Assembly: GCA_947487595.1 (NCBI GenBank)
Contig: CANKXJ010000009.1
Span: 1-19,709, forward strand
Direction: 5' to 3'
From: Actinomycetota bacterium
GTDB lineage: Bacteria; Actinomycetota; Actinomycetes; Nanopelagicales; Nanopelagicaceae
Length of the DNA stretch: 19,709 nt
Numbering within the stretch: position 1 is the first letter of the stretch; each line of letters opens with the position of its first letter. Below, piece by piece: positions 14,906-19,709 of this stretch. The notes beneath the pieces were generated by a model that was not told the DNA's origin, did no database searches, and was given only the letters and a program-made list of their open reading frames with translations. The position numbers were made by a program, and so were the translations under genes.

Positions 14906-16431
14906 TAAAGATTTCAGGAGATGCGATCAAAGACATTGATCGCAGTGATATGCGCTATCGCGCTTTGCTTGACGCTCACTTACGCCTAACCAAGAAAGAC
15001 TCAACGATTTGGGGCGCTGCTGCCCAGGCTGAAGCCTCCGTTCGTTTAAATTGGATAGATCTTCCTGAAAGTTCTAGAGATCTCTTGCCCGCACTTGATG
15101 CCCTCTATGCAAAGCATCGCGACAAAAACAATGTCATTTTATGCGGCATGGGTGGGTCATCTCTTGGTCCAGAGGTTATCGCACAGAGTTTCAAGAAAAA
15201 GCTCTTTATTCTTGATTCAACTGATCCAGACTATGTCGCCCATGGACTTAAGGGTGATTTAGCAAAAACTGTTGTAGTCGTAAGTTCTAAATCTGGTTCA
15301 ACAATTGAAACCGCTTCACAGCGCGCACTCTTTGAAGATGCATTCACTCAAGCAGGATTAGCACCACACAACCATATGGTCATCGTTACTGATCCAGATT
15401 CACCATTGGATAAGCAAAGCCGCGCAGCCGGATACACCGTCATTAATGCCGATCCAAATGTTGGCGGACGCTTTAGTGTTCTCAGTGCTTTTGGCTTAGT
15501 TCCATCAGCTCTTATTGGTGTGGATGTTTCAGTCCTTCTTGATAACGCCAGCGATGCAAAGAACGCATTCCTTAAAGATTCAACGTTGGTCGTAGATATT
15601 GCATACCTACTTGCCTATCACGCTGGTCAATACCTTTCCTATACCGATGATGGCTCTGCAATGCCGGGCTTAAGTGATTGGGCTGAGCAGTTGGTGGCCG
15701 AATCAACTGGTAAGAATCAAGTGGGACGACTTCCCGTAGTTATTGAAAAAGCAGCTTCAAATGCAAATGTATTTTCTGTTGCATACGCGGGTTCTGCTGA
15801 TTTAGTTGTAGAGGCAGACCTTGCTGCTCAATTCATTATTTGGGAGTGGGTAACCGCCCTCGTTGGAGCAGCACTTGAAATAGATCCTTTTAATCAACCC
15901 AATGTCACTGAAGCAAAAGAACAGACATCTGCATTGCTTAAGGAATGGGGCGGCGTACTGCCTGTCTTTACTGCCCCCCACACCGATGGTGCTGTTGAAA
16001 TATTTGGAGACGGCGCTGATGTTGCCCACGCATTAGCGACATTCATTCAAGGCATCCACAAAGATGGTTACGTAGCAATCATGGCCTACTTAGATCGCAA
16101 AGATGAAGCAAAAATTTCACAGATCAGATCAATACTTTCAGAAAAAATCGGCAAGCCAGTTACCTTTGGTTGGGGACCACGTTTTCTTCACTCCACGGGA
16201 CAGTTTCACAAAGGTGGGCAACAAAACGGTTCTTTCCTGCAAATTACTGGAACGCCATCAACAGATATTGCAATTCCAGGACAGAGCTTTGGTTTCAAGA
16301 CTTTAGTTGCGGCTCAAGCGCTGGGTGATGGGAAAGCACTTGCATCAAGAAAATACCCGCTCCTTCGATTCAATTTAACAAATCGCAGTGCGGGTATAGA
16401 CCAACTTCTTAACGCTGTAAAAAAGATTTAG
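14902..16431 (+). CDS. pgi: Glucose-6-phosphate isomerase
   Basis: It interconverts glucose-6-phosphate and fructose-6-phosphate. At 509 aa it is shorter than E. coli Pgi (549) and resembles the form found beside or fused to transaldolase. Sugar-phosphate (SIS) motifs are CGMGGSSLGPE (81-91), SSKSGSTIET (128-137) and GGRFSVLS (188-195). Likely active-site residues are Glu267 in AESTGKN and the His/Lys of LHSTGQFHKGG (429-439), with DPFNQPNV at 328-335. ATG 14902 overlaps the tal TGA (ATGA). The 3' end overlaps the convergent rbpA stop by four bases, so no room exists for a separate terminator. zwf, opcA and pgl, which frequently lie next to this gene in relatives, are absent here. Confidence 0.95.
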   Translation: MIKISGDAIKDIDRSDMRYRALLDAHLRLTKKDSTIWGAAAQAEASVRLNWIDLPESSRDLLPALDALYAKHRDKNNVILCGMGGSSLGPEVIAQSFKKKLFILDSTDPDYVAHGLKGDLAKTVVVVSSKSGSTIETASQRALFEDAFTQAGLAPHNHMVIVTDPDSPLDKQSRAAGYTVINADPNVGGRFSVLSAFGLVPSALIGVDVSVLLDNASDAKNAFLKDSTLVVDIAYLLAYHAGQYLSYTDDGSAMPGLSDWAEQLVAESTGKNQVGRLPVVIEKAASNANVFSVAYAGSADLVVEADLAAQFIIWEWVTALVGAALEIDPFNQPNVTEAKEQTSALLKEWGGVLPVFTAPHTDGAVEIFGDGADVAHALATFIQGIHKDGYVAIMAYLDRKDEAKISQIRSILSEKIGKPVTFGWGPRFLHSTGQFHKGGQQNGSFLQITGTPSTDIAIPGQSFGFKTLVAAQALGDGKALASRKYPLLRFNLTNRSAGIDQLLNAVKKI

Positions 16432-16769
16432 TCTTCGTCATCTCCACGAAGTTTGCGCAAAGCCTCTTCTAGGATCTTCTCGCCTTCAGCATCGGTACGA
16501 CGCTCTTTAACGTAGGCAAGGTGAGTCTTATATGGCTCATTTTTTACTGGGCTAGGTGGATTGTTGCGATCGCGTCCTGCTGGGTAGCCACACTTTGGGC
16601 AGTCCCACTCAGCTGGAATAACTACAGTCTCTTCGACAGCAAATGATGGACGAACTTCATGACCATTAGCGCAAAAATAGGAAACATATGAGCGAGCGAT
16701 TGAATCACAGCGTTCTGCCTCGCCCATTGGGCCAGCGCCTACTCGGCTTCCACGAATTGCACTTGCCAT
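16428..16769 (-). CDS. rbpA: RNA polymerase-binding protein RbpA
   Basis: An actinobacterial transcription factor that binds RNA polymerase and group I/II sigma factors and stabilises open complexes. The 113-residue protein starts with the family N-terminus (IRGSRVGAGPMGE, basic and Gly-rich). It has a likely zinc site of Cys33, His37, Cys57 and Cys60, then the basic linker and the sigma-interacting helix around HLAYVKERRTDAEGEKILEEAL (83-104), ending in an acidic tail. A strong AAAGGAG lies six bases before ATG 16769. It follows secG by 34 bases and closes the gap-pgk-tpiA-secG-rbpA run. Its TAA overlaps the pgi TAG on the opposite strand. It marks the organism as an actinobacterium. Confidence 0.94.
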   Translation of the reverse strand: MASAIRGSRVGAGPMGEAERCDSIARSYVSYFCANGHEVRPSFAVEETVVIPAEWDCPKCGYPAGRDRNNPPSPVKNEPYKTHLAYVKERRTDAEGEKILEEALRKLRGDDED

Positions 16770-16803
16770 GTATTACTCCTTTTAAAAATATGTAGTTAAA
16801 GAT

Positions 16804-17031
16804 TTACTTAAGAACAAGACTTAAGGCAACAACGAGTGCAAACCAAAGGCCACCAGCAACAATTGTGAGGCGATCTAGGTTGCGTTCCACTACTGATGAT
16901 CCACCGTAGTTAGTTGAGATTCCGCCACCAAAAAGGTCGGAGAGTCCGCTGCCCTTGCCCTTATGCAAAAGGACGAGCAAAATCATGATGACGCTTGTAA
17001 TGACGAGCAAGATAGATAGAGCTAATTTCAC
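16804..17031 (-). CDS. secG: SecG, protein translocase subunit
   Basis: The small subunit of the SecYEG channel in the cytoplasmic membrane. The 75 residues give two hydrophobic helices (about 3-22 and 53-72) joined by a loop with the family segment LLHKGKGSGLSDLFGGG (21-37) and YGGSSVVERNLDRLT. The start codon is GTG (17031), supported by AAGGAG nine bases upstream; no ATG would give a complete first helix. Fifty-seven bases separate it from tpiA, including possible TATCCT/TACCCT -10-like hexamers, so an extra internal promoter is possible. secG next to tpiA-pgk-gap is a common actinobacterial order. Confidence 0.95.
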   Translation of the reverse strand: MKLALSILLVITSVIMILLVLLHKGKGSGLSDLFGGGISTNYGGSSVVERNLDRLTIVAGGLWFALVVALSLVLK

Positions 17032-17088
17032 GTTGTCGAACTCCTTGTTTCGTAGAGGGTAAGGATACCTGCAAAATCGGCCGCAGAC

Positions 17089-17865
17089 TTACTCTGCTTG
17101 CGCGTGGAACTTCACAATCTTGGCTAATTCCTCAGGGTCTAGGCTCGCTCCCCCGATAAGGGCGCCATCCACATCGCTCTTTTTCATGATTTCTGAGATG
17201 TTAGAAGATTTCACTGAACCGCCATAAAGGATTCGCATATTTGATGCAATCTCAGCAGATCCGATATTTTCAATTTCGTCACGAATAGCAGAACAGACTT
17301 CTTGAGCATCTTCTGGTGTAGCAACTTTGCCTGTACCAATTGCCCACACTGGCTCATAGGCAATAACAATCTTCTTTAGCTCTGGCTTAGTAAATCCTTC
17401 AAGGCCGGCGCGAACTTGGCGAATCACATGACTGACATGGGCCCCAGACTCACGAATCGCTAATTCTTCACCAACACAAAAGATTGGAATAATCTCATTA
17501 GCAAGAGCGGCCTTAATCTTGCGATTAATAAGTGCATCAGATTCACCGTGAATAGCACGGCGCTCAGAGTGACCAATAAGAACGAATGTGCAACCGAGCT
17601 TGTGCAACATGGAACCTGCGATATCGCCAGTAAATGCTCCACTTGCCTCTGGTGAGAGATCTTGTGAACCATAAGTAAGGCGCAAGCGATCTCCATCAAT
17701 CAAAGTTTGAATGGAGCGAATATCCGTAAAGGGAGGAATGATCGCAACATCAACTGCGTCATAGTCCTTGTCATCAAGTGAGTAAACCAACTTCTGGGCA
17801 ACTGCAATCGCCTCAAGGTGATTGAGGTTCATCTTCCAGTTTCCAGCCATCAATGGTTTACGCAT
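17089..17865 (-). CDS. tpiA: Triosephosphate isomerase
   Basis: It interconverts glyceraldehyde-3-phosphate and dihydroxyacetone phosphate. The 258-residue TIM barrel has Asn9 and Lys11 (AGNWKMN), catalytic His99 (IGHSERR), catalytic Glu171 (AYEPVWAIGTGK) followed by the phosphate-gripping loop (AIGTGK, 175-180), and YGGSV (214-218). AAGGAG (17876-17871) sits five bases before the ATG and shares bases with the pgk TAA stop, so the two genes are tightly linked. Nothing is unusual in the protein. Confidence 0.97.
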   Translation of the reverse strand: MRKPLMAGNWKMNLNHLEAIAVAQKLVYSLDDKDYDAVDVAIIPPFTDIRSIQTLIDGDRLRLTYGSQDLSPEASGAFTGDIAGSMLHKLGCTFVLIGHSERRAIHGESDALINRKIKAALANEIIPIFCVGEELAIRESGAHVSHVIRQVRAGLEGFTKPELKKIVIAYEPVWAIGTGKVATPEDAQEVCSAIRDEIENIGSAEIASNMRILYGGSVKSSNISEIMKKSDVDGALIGGASLDPEELAKIVKFHAQAE

Positions 17866-17874
17866 GAGTGCTCC

Positions 17875-19062
17875 TTATAAGCCAAGTGCTTGAAGACCAG
17901 GAAGTTCCTTGCCCTCTAAATATTCTAACGATGCACCGCCGCCAGTTGAAATATAACCGAACTCTGAGTCAGCAAAGCCTAGAGCACGCACCGCAGCGGC
18001 CGAGTCTCCCCCACCAACAACTGAAATCCCTGAAACCTTGGTTAACGCTGCCGCAACTCTCTTCGTGCCAGCAGCAAAGTTAGCAAATTCAAACACACCC
18101 ATGGGACCGTTCCAAAATACTGTCTTGCATTTTTCGATTTCAATTGCAAAAGCTTTAGCCGACTCAGGGCCAATATCTAGGCCCATTTGATCTGCTGGAA
18201 TTGCATCAGCTGTAACTAAGGTTGGCGTGGCATCTGCTGAGAAAGTGGGTGCGACAACGATGTCAGTGGGAAGAATCAGTTTCACGCCGTTCTTCCGAGC
18301 GCTCTCAATTAAGCCTTTAACAACATCGAGCATCTCTATTTCAACAAGTGATGTGCCGATCTCTTTACCCTGAGCTTTAAGGAAGGTGAAAACCATTCCT
18401 CCACCAATAGCTAAAACATCTACCTTTCCAAGTAGATTTTCAATCACACCTAATTTATCTGAAACCTTTGCACCACCTAGAACTACTCCATAAGGACGCT
18501 CTGGATTTTGTGTGAGTTTTTTCAATACCTCGACTTCAGCTGCAACTAATGTGCCAGCAACATGTGGTAAAAGCTTTGGAAGATCAAATACTGAAGCATG
18601 CTTGCGATGAACAGCGCCAAAACCATCACCAACGTATGCATCGGCTAGCTTTGCTAATTGGCCTGCAAACTCTGCTCGCTCAGACTCTTCTTTGCTTGTC
18701 TCGGCTGAACTAAAGCGAATATTTTCTAAAAGAAGTATCTGACCAGGCTTTAGACCTTGAACTGCTGAAGTGACTACATCCCCAACAACTTGCTTCGGAA
18801 AAATAATCTCTTGCCCTAGTAATTCCCCTAAACGCTTAGCAACTGGTTCTAGCGATAGCTCTGGTTTCACTTCACCCTTTGGACGACCTAAGTGCGCGGC
18901 AATGACAATTGATGCACCTTTTTCAAGCAAAGTTTGAATAGTAGGAAGCGAGGCTTTAATACGACCATCATCTTTAATGATTCCACTTTTTAATGGAACA
19001 TTAAGATCACAGCGTAGAAAAACCCGCTTTCCTGCTACATCAAAGTGGGCAAGATCTGACAT
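17875..19062 (-). CDS. pgk: Phosphoglycerate kinase
   Basis: It makes ATP from 1,3-bisphosphoglycerate in lower glycolysis, or runs in reverse. From ATG 19062 it is 395 aa, the usual bacterial length. It shows VFLRCDLNVPL (14-24), DDGRIKASLPTI (31-42), HLGRPKG (57-63) in the N-terminal domain, and GGGDSAAAV (350-358) and STGGGASLEYL (372-382) in the nucleotide domain. The frame continues upstream to an ATG at 19119, but that would lie inside gap and add a non-homologous leader. ATG 19062 shares one base with the gap TAA (TAATG). No strong Shine-Dalgarno is present, so coupling to gap is likely. Confidence 0.97.
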   Translation of the reverse strand: MSDLAHFDVAGKRVFLRCDLNVPLKSGIIKDDGRIKASLPTIQTLLEKGASIVIAAHLGRPKGEVKPELSLEPVAKRLGELLGQEIIFPKQVVGDVVTSAVQGLKPGQILLLENIRFSSAETSKEESERAEFAGQLAKLADAYVGDGFGAVHRKHASVFDLPKLLPHVAGTLVAAEVEVLKKLTQNPERPYGVVLGGAKVSDKLGVIENLLGKVDVLAIGGGMVFTFLKAQGKEIGTSLVEIEMLDVVKGLIESARKNGVKLILPTDIVVAPTFSADATPTLVTADAIPADQMGLDIGPESAKAFAIEIEKCKTVFWNGPMGVFEFANFAAGTKRVAAALTKVSGISVVGGGDSAAAVRALGFADSEFGYISTGGGASLEYLEGKELPGLQALGL

Positions 19063-19709
19063 TAAAGAGTTTTGCCAACGTATGAAATCAAGTCCACAAG
19101 GCGGTTTGAATAACCCCATTCATTGTCATACCAACCAACAACCTTGACCTGATTTCCAATTACCTTGGTTAAACCTGAGTCAAAGACACATGAAGAAGGA
19201 TCAGTGACGATATCTGAAGACACGATTGGGTCTTCGGTGTATGAAAGGTATCCCTTGAGTGCGCCCTGTGAAGCGGCCTTCATTGCAGCGTTAATTTCGC
19301 CAGCAGTAGCTTCCTTAGAAAGTTCAACAGTTAAATCTGTCGCTGAACCAGTGGGAACAGGAACGCGCATTGCATAGCCATCGAGCTTGCCCTTGAGCTC
19401 TGGAAGTACCAAAGAGATTGCCTTTGCCGCACCAGTTGATGTGGGAATCATGTTAGTTGCAGCCGCGCGAGCACGGCGTAGATCCTTGTGTGGGAAATCC
19501 AGGATGACCTGGTCATTTGTATAGGCATGGATAGTTGTCATCAGACCCTTAACAATGCCCCAGTTATCGTTGAGAACCTTGGCCATTGGAGCCAGGCAGT
19601 TGGTTGTACATGATGCGTTTGAGATGATGTTGTGCTTTGAACCATCATACTTTTCATGGTTGACGCCCATAACAATGGTGATGTCCTCATCGGTTGCTGG
19701 CGCAGAGAT
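19062..19709 (-). CDS. gap: Glyceraldehyde-3-phosphate dehydrogenase, 5' end outside the window
   Basis: It oxidises glyceraldehyde-3-phosphate to 1,3-bisphosphoglycerate with NAD(P) and inorganic phosphate. The visible 215 residues run in frame to the right edge, starting ISAPATDEDITIVMGVNH, so the gene is partial and the ATG at 19670 is internal. The catalytic cysteine is in ISNASCTTNC (residue 34 of the visible part), and the catalytic histidine is probably in TTIHAYTNDQ. The C-terminal WYDNEWGYSNRLVDL is typical. About 120 N-terminal residues, including the Rossmann nucleotide fold, are missing, so cofactor preference cannot be judged. It is first of the visible gap-pgk-tpiA-secG-rbpA run and overlaps pgk by one base. 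Confidence 0.97.
   Translation of the reverse strand: MSAPATDEDITIVMGVNHEKYDGSKHNIISNASCTTNCLAPMAKVLNDNWGIVKGLMTTIHAYTNDQVILDFPHKDLRRARAAATNMIPTSTGAAKAISLVLPELKGKLDGYAMRVPVPTGSATDLTVELSKEATAGEINAAMKAASQGALKGYLSYTEDPIVSSDIVTDPSSCVFDSGLTKVIGNQVKVVGWYDNEWGYSNRLVDLISYVGKTL

Noticed and set aside
17032..17088. Terminator or promoter between tpiA and secG
   Set aside because: A CTGC/GCAG stem of four bases and loose -10-like hexamers are too weak to list as separate features.
19063..19119. N-terminal extension of pgk from 19119
   Set aside because: It is antisense to nothing but out of frame within gap, and the extra residues do not match phosphoglycerate kinases.
1..19709. CRISPR array, insertion sequence, phage, toxin-antitoxin or defence island
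   Set aside because: No spaced direct repeats, transposase, integrase or defence domains were recognised. All genes except the short DUF3099 protein and the substrate-unknown exporter belong to standard core functions.

Overview
The window looks like core chromosome from a compact, moderately low-GC actinobacterium. The actinobacterial signs are an InhA-type enoyl-ACP reductase, RbpA, a DUF3099 protein, a sufR-led suf operon with a Rieske ferredoxin, and a tkt-tal-pgi / rbpA-secG-tpiA-pgk-gap neighbourhood. GC looks close to the mid-40s percent by eye, and most neighbouring genes touch or overlap by 1-4 bases. I infer a streamlined planktonic actinobacterium, possibly of the freshwater acI/Nanopelagicales kind. 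That placement rests on composition and gene order, not on a phylogeny.

Layout from left to right. Positions 1-167 hold no gene I can name. fabG and fabI (type II fatty acid synthesis) form a minus-strand pair. Divergent from them is a plus-strand pair, a DUF3099 membrane protein and SURF1 (cytochrome c oxidase assembly). SURF1 meets the minus-strand block tail to tail with a 21-base overlap. Going 5' to 3', that block is sufR, sufB, sufD, Rieske ferredoxin, sufC, sufS, sufU, sufT-like DUF59, then an ABC exporter half-transporter. It covers about 8.1 kb without an evident internal terminator and is the Fe-S cluster assembly operon with its regulator first. Divergent from sufR are cox15/ctaA (heme A synthase), tkt, tal and pgi on the plus strand, each overlapping or abutting the next. 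pgi collides with rbpA, whose stop codon overlaps the pgi stop. The last minus-strand run is gap (cut by the right edge), pgk, tpiA, secG, rbpA.

Functionally the window combines central carbon metabolism (lower glycolysis, the non-oxidative pentose phosphate branch, phosphoglucose isomerase), Fe-S biogenesis, and maturation of the terminal oxidase (heme A and SURF1). The sufR/cox15 intergenic region carries the clearest regulatory signal: three GTGTYG-type half-sites that form inverted repeats over the predicted sufR promoter. All four genes that begin a divergent transcription unit have a TANNNT hexamer ending 6-7 bases before the start codon, which fits leaderless transcripts.

I found no CRISPR array, mobile element, tRNA, rRNA, phage or defence gene, and no clearly undescribed system. 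The unusual points are the sharp GC-rich island over the cox15 5' end, the triple half-site operator, the direct cox15-tkt junction, and the absence of the zwf-opcA-pgl genes often found beside pgi/tal in relatives.
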